Shown here in pieces: positions 1 to 5,575 of a DNA stretch of 5,575 nt. The DNA is taken from contig CAAETL010000312.1 of NCBI GenBank assembly GCA_900758955.1, forward strand, positions 1-5,575, written 5' to 3'. The position numbers were made by a program, and so were the translations under genes. Numbering within the stretch: position 1 is the first letter of the stretch; every line of letters begins with the position of its first letter. The notes beneath the pieces were generated by a model that saw only the letters and a list, made by a program, of their open reading frames with translations, was not told the DNA's origin and made no database searches. Origin of the DNA: an uncultured Oscillospiraceae bacterium (lineage in GTDB: Bacteria > Bacillota > Clostridia > Oscillospirales > Oscillospiraceae).

Positions 1-1320
1 AAAATCCTTTAGCTTTTTAGAGCGACTGGGATGGCGGAGCTTTCGCAGGGCCTTAGCTTCAATTTGACGAATTCGCTCTCGCGTGACATTGAACTCCTTC
101 CCCACCTCTTCCAAAGTGCGGGTGCGGCCATCCTCAATCCCGAAGCGAAGCTTTAATACCTTTTCTTCCCGCGGCGTCAGCGTGGAAAGTACATCCACCA
201 ACTGTTCCTTCAGAAGGGTGAAGGAGGCCGCCTCTGAGGGCTCGGATGCGTCCTCGTCGGGGATAAAGTCCCCCAAGTGGGAATCCTCCTCCTCGCCGAT
301 GGGCGTCTCCAGACTTACCGGCTCCTGCGCGATCTTTAGAATCTCCCGCACCTTATCCACCGGCATGTTCATTTCCTCGGAAATTTCTTCCGGCGAGGGA
401 TCGTGCCCCAATTCCTGGAGGAGCTGCCGGGAAACCCGGATTACCTTATTGATGGTTTCCACCATATGAACGGGAATCCGAATGGTGCGAGCCTGATCCG
501 CGATGGCCCTGGTAATGGCCTGTCGAATCCACCAGGTGGCGTAGGTGGAGAACTTATAGCCCTTGGTGTAGTCGAACTTCTCCACCGCCTTGATGAGTCC
601 CAGGTTGCCCTCTTGAATCAAGTCCAAAAAGAGCATGCCGCGGCCCACATAGCGTTTGGCAATGGAGACAACCAACCGGAGATTGGCCTCCGCCAGCCGC
701 TGCTTCGCCAAATTTCCCTTTTTGACCAGTCTTTTCAGCTCGATTTCTTCCTCTTTGGTCAGGGACACGGCCTCTACGGCCTCCTCGGCGGTTGCTGCTT
801 CCTCCGCCTCCACCAGCTGCTGCGCGGATTCCGCGCCCAGCACCATGGCGCGGGCCAGCTCCACTTCTTCGTCCGAGGTCAGCAGATTGACTTTCCCGAT
901 CTCTTTCAGATACATGCGAACCGGGTCGTCGATGCCAAAAGAGTCCACCAACGTGTTGGGATCGACGATCTCTTCCTCAGGGATCTCCTCCAACTCCTCA
1001 ATGGGAGGAACCGTATCTTCCGCCAGCTCCGGCAGGTAATCTTCTCCCACGGTGTCGATGCCGAGGTTTTCCAGGGCGTCATAGATCTTATCCATCTGTT
1101 CCGATTCCAGATCGATCTCCTCCAGCACGTCCATCAGCTCTGAGGCGGAAAGGCTTCCCTTCTTCTTGCCCCGCTCAATCAGGTCCGCCAGCTTGTCCGA
1201 GCCTTGGATTCCAGAGAGGATCTTCATAATCTCCCCTTTGTTTACCTGCACTTTTTCATCATTCTGGCGGATGGCCTTCTCTCGCTCTTTCTGCGTCTCC
1301 TGCATCTTTTTATCTCCCAT
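1..1320 (-). CDS. rpoD: RNA polymerase housekeeping sigma factor RpoD/SigA (3' end cut by window edge)
   Basis: Primary sigma-70 factor: it binds core RNA polymerase and directs it to -10/-35 promoters of most growth genes. The frame is open from ATG at 1320 to the left edge, giving 440 residues that end ...RSKKLKDF. Bacillus SigA ends two residues after the equivalent point, so only a few codons and the stop are missing. Domains seen: region 1.1-like N-terminus (about 27-90), an acidic linker (about 98-120), region 1.2 ([12 protein letters not shown], 131-142), region 2 (about 205-287, including [13 protein letters not shown] at 257-269 and [14 protein letters not shown] at 275-288), region 3 (about 289-365) and region 4 with its helix-turn-helix ([20 protein letters not shown], 402-421). 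An AAAAGGAG site at 1330-1337 lies 9 nt before the ATG; Met6 is a weaker alternative start. An Ala/Glu-rich stretch at about 159-196 has no counterpart in Bacillus SigA. It is downstream of dnaG, separated by 80 bp. Identification is secure. Confidence 0.97.
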   Translation of the reverse strand, partial: MGDKKMQETQKEREKAIRQNDEKVQVNKGEIMKILSGIQGSDKLADLIERGKKKGSLSASELMDVLEEIDLESEQMDKIYDALENLGIDTVGEDYLPELAEDTVPPIEELEEIPEEEIVDPNTLVDSFGIDDPVRMYLKEIGKVNLLTSDEEVELARAMVLGAESAQQLVEAEEAATAEEAVEAVSLTKEEEIELKRLVKKGNLAKQRLAEANLRLVVSIAKRYVGRGMLFLDLIQEGNLGLIKAVEKFDYTKGYKFSTYATWWIRQAITRAIADQARTIRIPVHMVETINKVIRVSRQLLQELGHDPSPEEISEEMNMPVDKVREILKIAQEPVSLETPIGEEEDSHLGDFIPDEDASEPSEAASFTLLKEQLVDVLSTLTPREEKVLKLRFGIEDGRTRTLEEVGKEFNVTRERIRQIEAKALRKLRHPSRSKKLKDF

Positions 1321-1329
1321 GGCTTAAAA

Positions 1330-1337
1330 CTCCTTTT
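1330..1337 (-). promoter_or_regulatory. rpoD ribosome binding site
   Basis: The minus strand reads AAAAGGAG, 9 nt before ATG 1320. It favours this ATG over Met6, which has only a weaker GGGAG upstream. The rest of the 80-bp dnaG-rpoD gap shows no clear promoter or terminator. Confidence 0.8.
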
Positions 1338-1400
1338 ACGTTATGTCCACACATCGCATCGAAGAGGCGCGGTTTCCTGTTATTTTCATCTACTGTGGCA

Positions 1401-3152
1401 TCAGGATGATATTCCTTGCTTTTTCCGATAGGTTTCCCGGGCGGCCAGCAGGGCCGACTCCTCGTCGCCGCCCGCCCGTTTCATGTACTCCGTCTCTACA
1501 ATGGTCCGATAGTCCGCCATCTCCTGCCGGGCACGGTCAAGGGAGCTTGGCTTTTGCAAAATTTCCGCCAGCAGCGCCGTCTCCTCTGAGGAGAGTTCAT
1601 CGGCCAGGGCGCCGAGCTGGAGAGAACGGCCTTCCTGCCAGCGCTGCCGCAGAATCCCATATATTTTCCCCAATACGGGGGACGAAAACTGTTCTTCCTC
1701 CAGACCCGGGATTGCGGAAAACAGGGATTCATCCAGCATAATCAGCCGGAGGACTCCCTCCTCCGCCCGGGCGGAGCGCAGATTCTCGTAGCGAAGATGG
1801 CGGTCCCGCGGCTGGACCTGCGCGGCAGGCAGCAGGTCCCGTCTCTCCTGCTTTTTCTTGGCTGTCCGAAGCCGGACCTGAAACGCCCGCTTGACCTCTT
1901 GGGCCATCGCCTCTGCGGCAATCCCGGCTACCCCGGCGGCGCGACCGGTATAGACTTCCCGCTCCACCGGGCTTTCCAGCCCGGCGATCATTTGGGCGGC
2001 CTCTCTGGCAAATTCTATTTTTTGTCCGTCATCCTGTAAGTCATACTTTTCCTGTATCTGTTCCAACCGATATTCCAAGTGATTTTCCGATTGGTCCAAG
2101 AGTTTTCCAAAGCTTTCGCGGCCAAATTTACGGAGAAACTCATCCGGGTCCTTGGCCCCTCGCACTTTTAATACTTTTACCTTAAGCCCCGTCTTCTCCA
2201 GCAGGGGAATGGCCCGCTGGGCCGCCGCAACGCCTGCGCCGTCGCCGTCGTAGGCGATGACCACTTCCTTTGTAAAGCGCGCCAAAAGTCGGGCATGGTC
2301 GGAAGTCAAAGAGGTGCCCAGGCTGGCCACCGCGCAGTCAAACCCAGCCTGGTGAAGGGCGATGGTATCCATATACCCCTCTGTTAGGACGATACGGTTT
2401 TGACGGGTGGTCTTGGCCAGATTTAAGGCAAACAGGTTACGGCTCTTATTAAAAATAACCGTATCGGGCGAGTTTAAATACTTGGGGGTCTCATCGCCCA
2501 GCACCCGGCCGCCAAATCCGATGACATTGCCGCGCAGGTCGATAATGGGGAACATGACCCGGCCGCGAAACCGGTCGTAAATGCGCCCCTGTTTGCCGCT
2601 GACAGACAGGCCGGCGTCCAATAAATCCCTTTTTTCATACCCCTTTTCCCCCATGGCGCGGAGCAGATTGTCCCAGCCTTCCGGCGCCCAGCCTAACCCG
2701 AAGCGGGTCATAGTCTTGGGCGAGAGTCCTCGTGACTGGAGGTAGGAAAGTCCGCTTCGCCCGTCGGGACTGTGAAGCTGGGCATGGAAAAAGCGGGCGG
2801 CATCGCGATTCAAGCGGTACAGGACCTCTCTTTTCCGTCGGGATCCCTCATCTTCTCCGGTTTCCGGAAGCTCCATCCCGGCCCGCTTGGCCAAAAACCG
2901 CACCGCTTCAATATAGGGCAGGTTTTCGATCTCCATAAGGAAGGAGATCACCCCGCCGCCCTTGCCGCAGCCGAAGCAGTGGTATATTTGTCGTTCCGGT
3001 ACCACATGGAAAGAAGGTGTTTTTTCCCCATGAAAGGGGCACAGCCCCCACAGACTGCCGCTCTTCTGCGTCAGCGTCACATAGTCGCCAACCACATCCG
3101 CAATATCACTGCGGGCAACCAGCTCATCAATGACCTGGGGCGCAATGGCCAT
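1401..3152 (-). CDS. dnaG: DNA primase DnaG
   Basis: Synthesises RNA primers on unwound template at the replication fork, working with the replicative helicase. The protein is 583 aa, a normal length. It has an N-terminal CHC2 zinc-binding domain with C38-x2-H41-x17-C59-x2-C62 (CPFH...CFGC). A basic RNA polymerase core follows, with DRFRGRVMFPI (193-203) and KYLNSPDTVIFNKSRNLFAL (224-243). The TOPRIM catalytic centre has LTEGYMD (E258), AYDGDGAG (D302, D304) and KDPDE (334-338). A less conserved, charged linker leads to an alpha-helical C-terminal region (about 460-583) where the helicase-binding domain is expected. All key metal and zinc residues are present. The frame can be extended 10 codons to an ATG at 3182, but AAGGAGG at 3160-3166 lies 7 nt before the ATG at 3152, and MAIAPQVIDELVARSDIADVV is the usual primase N-terminus. 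It sits between dgt and rpoD, probably in one operon with both. Confidence 0.97.
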   Translation of the reverse strand: MAIAPQVIDELVARSDIADVVGDYVTLTQKSGSLWGLCPFHGEKTPSFHVVPERQIYHCFGCGKGGGVISFLMEIENLPYIEAVRFLAKRAGMELPETGEDEGSRRKREVLYRLNRDAARFFHAQLHSPDGRSGLSYLQSRGLSPKTMTRFGLGWAPEGWDNLLRAMGEKGYEKRDLLDAGLSVSGKQGRIYDRFRGRVMFPIIDLRGNVIGFGGRVLGDETPKYLNSPDTVIFNKSRNLFALNLAKTTRQNRIVLTEGYMDTIALHQAGFDCAVASLGTSLTSDHARLLARFTKEVVIAYDGDGAGVAAAQRAIPLLEKTGLKVKVLKVRGAKDPDEFLRKFGRESFGKLLDQSENHLEYRLEQIQEKYDLQDDGQKIEFAREAAQMIAGLESPVEREVYTGRAAGVAGIAAEAMAQEVKRAFQVRLRTAKKKQERRDLLPAAQVQPRDRHLRYENLRSARAEEGVLRLIMLDESLFSAIPGLEEEQFSSPVLGKIYGILRQRWQEGRSLQLGALADELSSEETALLAEILQKPSSLDRARQEMADYRTIVETEYMKRAGGDEESALLAARETYRKKQGISS

Positions 3153-3159
3153 CTCCTCT

Positions 3160-3166
3160 CCTCCTT
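3160..3166 (-). promoter_or_regulatory. dnaG ribosome binding site (decides start)
   Basis: The minus strand reads AAGGAGG, a full match to the Shine-Dalgarno consensus, 7 nt before the ATG at 3152. It lies inside the 10-codon extension that begins at ATG 3182 and therefore argues for the shorter protein. Confidence 0.9.
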
Positions 3167-3230
3167 CCCCTATGGTTTCCATATTGTGACAAAGTTAAAC
3201 CCATACCCGTCCGCTGTTTCCCAAATCCTT

Positions 3231-4235
3231 CTATTTCACCGACCAGGACAGGGGAATGAAGGCGTCACTGTATTTTTCCAGGGCGTATTTGTCCGTCATG
3301 CCGGCGATATAATCGCAGACCGCCCGCTCCACGCCCTCCCTCTCCCGAATATCCTGGAAGTCGTCGGGGAGCCGATCCGGTGCCTTTTGATAATACTCGA
3401 ACAGGCGCAAAATCATATCCTGCGCCTTGCTTTCTTCCCCTTTCGCCACCGGATTGCGGTAGACGTATTCAAACATGAATTCCCGAAGGGTCTGCATGGC
3501 TTCCGCCGCTGGCGGGGATTGGCAGATCGCATTTTTTCCGGCGCTGGCTGTGATAATATCCGCAACCAGGGTATTAATCCGGCTGCTGTGATCGAATCCC
3601 AGCACTTGAGAGACTTCCAGAGGTATGTCGATGGGGAAAATGATCCGCCCCCGCATGGCGTCATCTATATCATGGTTTATGTAAGCAATTTTATCGGCCA
3701 GCCGGATCACTTGCCCCTCCAGCGTTTCCGCCATCTGGGGGCCGGTATGGCACAGGATCCCCTGGCGCACTTCAAAGGAGAGATTCAAACCCGCGCCTCC
3801 CTGTTCCAACCGGTCCACCATGCGCAGGGACTGTTCGTTGTGGCGAAATCCGCCGGGCATAATCTCGTCGAGCACCCGCTCTCCCGCGTGACCGAAGGGG
3901 GTGTGGCCCAGATCGTGGCCCAGGGCGCAGGCCTCGGTCAGGTCCTCGTTCAGCCGCAGTCCCCGCGCAATGGTTCGGGCAATGCGGGCCACTTCCAAGG
4001 TGTGGGTCATCCGGGTTCGGTAGTGGTCCCCTTCCGGCTGCAGGAAAACCTGCGTCTTATGCATCAGCCGCCGAAAGGATTTGGCGTGGATAATGCGGTC
4101 AATATCCCGCTGAAAGCAGGTGCGGATCAGGCAGGGTTCCATAGATCGGACCCGTCCCTGGGAGTGCATGGATCGAGTGGCAAACGGCGACAAAATCCGA
4201 TCTTCCAGCTCTTCTCTTTGTTCGCGAAGGGTCAA
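3231..4235 (-). CDS. dgt: dGTPase-like HD-domain deoxynucleotide triphosphohydrolase
   Basis: Member of the dGTP triphosphohydrolase family, which hydrolyses dNTPs to the deoxynucleoside and triphosphate in the cytosol and so limits dNTP pools. The substrate range of this subgroup cannot be read from sequence, so dGTP specificity is family-based. The protein is 334 aa from the chosen start. HD-domain metal residues are visible: H78 (RMTHTLEVARIART), H107-D108 within GHDLGHTPFGH (106-116), and D181 (RLADKIAYINHD). The conserved FQRDIDRIIHAKSFRRLMHKTQVF block lies at about 41-64. I start it at TTG 4235 because AAAGGGGGAG (4241-4250) sits 5 nt upstream and the protein then begins MTLREQREELEDRILSPFA, as clostridial relatives do. 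The longer frame from GTG 4262 has no visible ribosome binding site. It is first in the dgt-dnaG-rpoD cluster, 79 bp after yigZ and 78 bp before dnaG. Confidence 0.92.
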   Translation of the reverse strand: MTLREQREELEDRILSPFATRSMHSQGRVRSMEPCLIRTCFQRDIDRIIHAKSFRRLMHKTQVFLQPEGDHYRTRMTHTLEVARIARTIARGLRLNEDLTEACALGHDLGHTPFGHAGERVLDEIMPGGFRHNEQSLRMVDRLEQGGAGLNLSFEVRQGILCHTGPQMAETLEGQVIRLADKIAYINHDIDDAMRGRIIFPIDIPLEVSQVLGFDHSSRINTLVADIITASAGKNAICQSPPAAEAMQTLREFMFEYVYRNPVAKGEESKAQDMILRLFEYYQKAPDRLPDDFQDIREREGVERAVCDYIAGMTDKYALEKYSDAFIPLSWSVK

Positions 4236-4240
4236 TCGAT

Positions 4241-4250
4241 CTCCCCCTTT
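4241..4250 (-). promoter_or_regulatory. dgt ribosome binding site (decides TTG start)
   Basis: The minus strand reads AAAGGGGGAG, 5 nt before TTG 4235. The upstream GTG at 4262 is preceded by TATATAAACA, with no Shine-Dalgarno sequence, so this site supports the TTG start. Confidence 0.75.
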
Positions 4251-4264
4251 CTCTCTTTCCACTG

Positions 4265-4314
4265 TTTATATACGATGAAAATTCAAGAAATCCTGCAAAA
4301 AGGGAAAAATACTT
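4265..4314 (-). promoter_or_regulatory. AT-rich gap, candidate promoter region for dgt-dnaG-rpoD
   Basis: This stretch between yigZ and dgt is strikingly AT-rich against its GC-rich surroundings. The minus strand has TATAAA at 4270-4265 (5 of 6 matches to a -10 box, overlapping TATATA). The -35 side is poor: TTGCAG at 4298-4293 is 22 nt away, and at 17 nt spacing only GGATTT is found. The call rests on composition, position and the -10-like box, not on a full sigma-A promoter. No GC-rich hairpin with a T-run follows yigZ, so upstream transcription may also read through. Confidence 0.3.
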
Positions 4315-4950
4315 TTAAATTTTAGCCCGGGGAACCGCCCGATAGCTCTCACCTACGATCTCCGGGGCAATCTGTCCGGACGTGAGCTCCCTCACCTGTT
4401 TGCTAAAACGGTCAGTCTCCTCCTCGGGCAGAAAAGCGCGTAGGCGGACGGAGGCGCCGTACTCCAGTTCACCCAAGGCCCCGCCCACTGCACCCACCTC
4501 CAACTTCATTCGCTCCAGCAGCGGATATGGGCAGTCCACCGCCATCTCAATCCAGCGGCGCACCACGGAGACGCCCACTGCATCCAGCGTCTCTTTGGCG
4601 GACCGGGTATAGGCTCTTACGAGTCCCCCAGCCCCCAACAGGACGCCGCCGAAATAGCGGGTCACCACGCAGCACAAATTCTCAACGCCTTCCCGGCGAA
4701 ATACCTCCAGCATGGGCTGGCCGGCCGTGCCCTGGGGTTCCCCATCGTCGGAGTAGCGCAGCACGCCCCCCTCATGGAGCAGATAGCACCAGCAGTTATG
4801 GCGGGCGTCATAATACCTCGCCTTCATTTCCGTGATAAACGCTCTTGCCTCTTCCTCCGTCTCCACCTTACGGATCTGCCCGAGGAAACGAGACCGTTTC
4901 TCGGTAAACTCACTCTGGCCGTTCTGCGTGGGCACCAAATATTCCGTCAC
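4315..4950 (-). CDS. yigZ: YigZ/IMPACT (UPF0029) family protein
   Basis: A 211-aa member of the conserved YigZ/YvyE family, related to the N-terminal domain of eukaryotic IMPACT. The exact biochemical role in bacteria is not settled, and I assign none. The N-terminal Impact_N domain runs from about 15 to 125: EKRSRFLGQI at 17-26, YYDARHNCWCYLL at 46-58, RYSDDGEPQGTAGQPML at 65-81, and VVTRYFGGVLLGAGGLVRAY at 95-114, which contains the family signature. A C-terminal DUF1949-type ferredoxin-like domain follows (about 135-200). The longer frame reaches an ATG at 5052 but its added N-terminus (Gly-rich, lying inside the acetyltransferase gene) looks unlike the family. The GTG at 4950 gives the usual EYLVP-type start, has AAAGGAG at 4959-4965 with 8 nt spacing, and overlaps the preceding stop as GTGA, which suggests translational coupling. 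Length fits the family. Confidence 0.93.
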   Translation of the reverse strand: MTEYLVPTQNGQSEFTEKRSRFLGQIRKVETEEEARAFITEMKARYYDARHNCWCYLLHEGGVLRYSDDGEPQGTAGQPMLEVFRREGVENLCCVVTRYFGGVLLGAGGLVRAYTRSAKETLDAVGVSVVRRWIEMAVDCPYPLLERMKLEVGAVGGALGELEYGASVRLRAFLPEEETDRFSKQVRELTSGQIAPEIVGESYRAVPRAKI

Positions 4951-5477
4951 CGGGCCCACTCCTTTCTGGCCATGGCATAGAGGCAGACGGTACGATTCTC
5001 CGCCATTGCCTCCACCCACTCCGTTTCCTTCCCCTGAAAATGAAACCCGCATTTTTCAATCACCCGGCGGGACTTCTCATTGCCCTCATAATGATTACAC
5101 CATATCACGGCAAGTCCCAGATCTTCAAACCCATATCGGAGCAACCGTTCCACCGCTTCGGGGATCAAGCCCTGCCCCCAGTAATCCGGGGACAGGGCGT
5201 AGCCGATCTCATCATTCTCGCCGTGGATCGTGCCCCGGCTTCTGCCTACATATCCGGCGGAGCCAATCACCCGGCCGGTACGCTTGTCCACAACTGCAAA
5301 AATGTTGGGCTGGGAAAAGACGGACCGGATCACTTCCAGACTCTCCTGAATGGTCCGATGGGGCTGCCAGCCGGCGCTGGGGCCCACCCGGGGGTCCCGG
5401 CTGTATGCGTAGGTATCCTCCACGTCATACTCCGTAAATGGTCGCAGGAGCAGGCGTTTGGTCTCCAACGTCTCCAC
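4947..5477 (-). CDS. GNAT-family N-acetyltransferase, RimJ/RimL type
   Basis: A 176-aa acetyltransferase of the Acetyltransf_3 (RimJ/RimL-like) branch, which transfers acetyl from acetyl-CoA to an amine. The target is unknown: relatives act on ribosomal protein N-termini, but also on small molecules. Visible parts are the N-terminal TKRLLLRPFTEYDVEDTYAY strand and helix (6-25), motif A with the acetyl-CoA pyrophosphate loop at IGYALSPDYWGQGLIPEA (91-108), and the downstream NEKSRRVIEKCGFHFQG block (133-149), a hallmark of this branch. It starts at GTG 5477, with GGGAGG at 5486-5491 and 8 nt spacing, and begins METLETKRLLLRPF, a typical family N-terminus. The preceding gene stops 3 bp before the start codon and its own TGA overlaps the yigZ GTG, so all three are probably co-expressed. 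No specific gene symbol is justified. Confidence 0.92.
   Translation of the reverse strand: METLETKRLLLRPFTEYDVEDTYAYSRDPRVGPSAGWQPHRTIQESLEVIRSVFSQPNIFAVVDKRTGRVIGSAGYVGRSRGTIHGENDEIGYALSPDYWGQGLIPEAVERLLRYGFEDLGLAVIWCNHYEGNEKSRRVIEKCGFHFQGKETEWVEAMAENRTVCLYAMARKEWAR
4959..4965 (-). promoter_or_regulatory. yigZ ribosome binding site inside the acetyltransferase gene (decides GTG start)
   Basis: The minus strand reads AAAGGAG, 8 nt before GTG 4950. It lies within the last codons of the upstream acetyltransferase gene, where it also encodes part of RKEWAR. Confidence 0.85.
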
Positions 5478-5480
5478 GGC

Positions 5481-5575
5481 TTAATCCTCCCAAGGTTCTT
5501 TGGGCGGGGTCCAGCCTTCCACAATATACTCTTGAAGCTGTCCCAGCAAACGGGGGGTGCAGATAGCGGTCACTT
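5481..5575 (-). CDS. C-terminal end of an unrecognised protein (cut by right edge)
   Basis: An open frame enters from the right edge and ends at TAA 5481-5483, giving about 30 residues that finish ...EYIVEGWTPPKEPWED. I do not recognise the family. The tail is rich in Trp, Pro and acidic residues, which fits a solvent-exposed C-terminus. The frame is chosen because its stop falls 3 bp before the GTG of the acetyltransferase gene, inside that gene's ribosome binding site spacer, the normal arrangement in a packed operon. A second minus-strand frame is also open here but runs on into the acetyltransferase gene out of frame. With so few residues, function cannot be assigned. Confidence 0.5.
   Translation of the reverse strand, partial: VTAICTPRLLGQLQEYIVEGWTPPKEPWED
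5486..5491 (-). promoter_or_regulatory. Acetyltransferase ribosome binding site
   Basis: The minus strand reads GGGAGG, 8 nt before GTG 5477. The stop codon of the upstream gene sits in the spacer, so ribosomes ending that gene finish on top of this start site. Confidence 0.75.

Noticed and set aside
403..1143. A 246-codon plus-strand open frame antisense to rpoD.
   Set aside because: It is opposite well-conserved sigma factor coding sequence, has no family-like features, and is best explained as a shadow of codon bias.
1321..1400. Possible promoter or leader structure before rpoD (CCACA...TGTGG pairing, CGATGCGATG repeat).
   Set aside because: The stem is 5 bp with a very long loop, and no -10/-35 pair with acceptable spacing is visible.
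2772..4325. A 517-codon open frame on the plus strand, antisense to dgt and the start of dnaG.
   Set aside because: It begins at a GTG with no ribosome binding site, its product is low-complexity in feel (His, Gly, Pro, Leu-rich) with no domain I recognise, and it lies opposite two secure genes. GC-rich codon use commonly leaves long antisense frames.
4298..4325. Possible rho-independent terminator after yigZ (A and T runs around the stop codon).
   Set aside because: The only complementarity is a weak AAAAGTATTTT-type pairing without GC pairs; no stable stem precedes a T-run.
4951..5052. N-terminal extension of YigZ from ATG 5052.
   Set aside because: The added residues are Gly-rich, lie wholly inside the acetyltransferase gene and do not resemble the family. 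GTG 4950 has a good ribosome binding site and a GTGA overlap.
1..5575. Search for a mobile element, CRISPR array, toxin-antitoxin or defence system.
   Set aside because: No terminal repeats, transposase or integrase motifs, regular repeats or small paired genes are seen; the window is filled by housekeeping genes.

Overview
The window reads as ordinary bacterial housekeeping DNA. Every gene I can support is on the minus strand, so transcription runs from the right edge to the left edge. The gene content points to a Gram-positive anaerobe of the class Clostridia, with moderately high GC, plausibly of the Oscillospirales (Flavonifractor/Oscillibacter-like). The grounds are the Bacillus/Clostridium-type housekeeping sigma factor, the clostridial dgt-dnaG-rpoD gene order, strong AAGGAGG-type ribosome binding sites and frequent GTG/TTG starts. 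The taxonomic placement is inference; no rRNA or other marker is present.

Layout in transcription order: (1) 5481-5575, the last 30 codons of an unrecognised protein cut by the right edge; (2) 4947-5477, a RimJ/RimL-type GNAT acetyltransferase starting 3 bp after that stop; (3) 4315-4950, a YigZ/IMPACT-family protein whose GTG start overlaps the GNAT stop (GTGA); (4) a 79-bp AT-rich gap, the most likely promoter region in the window; (5) 3231-4235, a dGTPase-like HD phosphohydrolase (dgt family), best started at a TTG; (6) a 78-bp gap; (7) 1401-3152, DNA primase dnaG; (8) an 80-bp gap; (9) 1-1320, the housekeeping sigma factor rpoD, complete at its start and cut by the left edge within a few residues of its expected C-terminus.

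Genes 1-3 look like one tightly packed, translationally coupled unit. Genes 5-7 (dgt, dnaG, rpoD) are the clostridial form of the macromolecular synthesis operon, joining dNTP pool control, replication priming and bulk transcription initiation. I see no rho-independent terminator, tRNA, rRNA, CRISPR array, insertion sequence or other mobile element. I found no evidence of a novel system. The points most worth a second look are an acidic Ala/Glu-rich insertion in the sigma factor, three start sites that differ from the longest reading frame, and the unidentified protein tail at the right edge.
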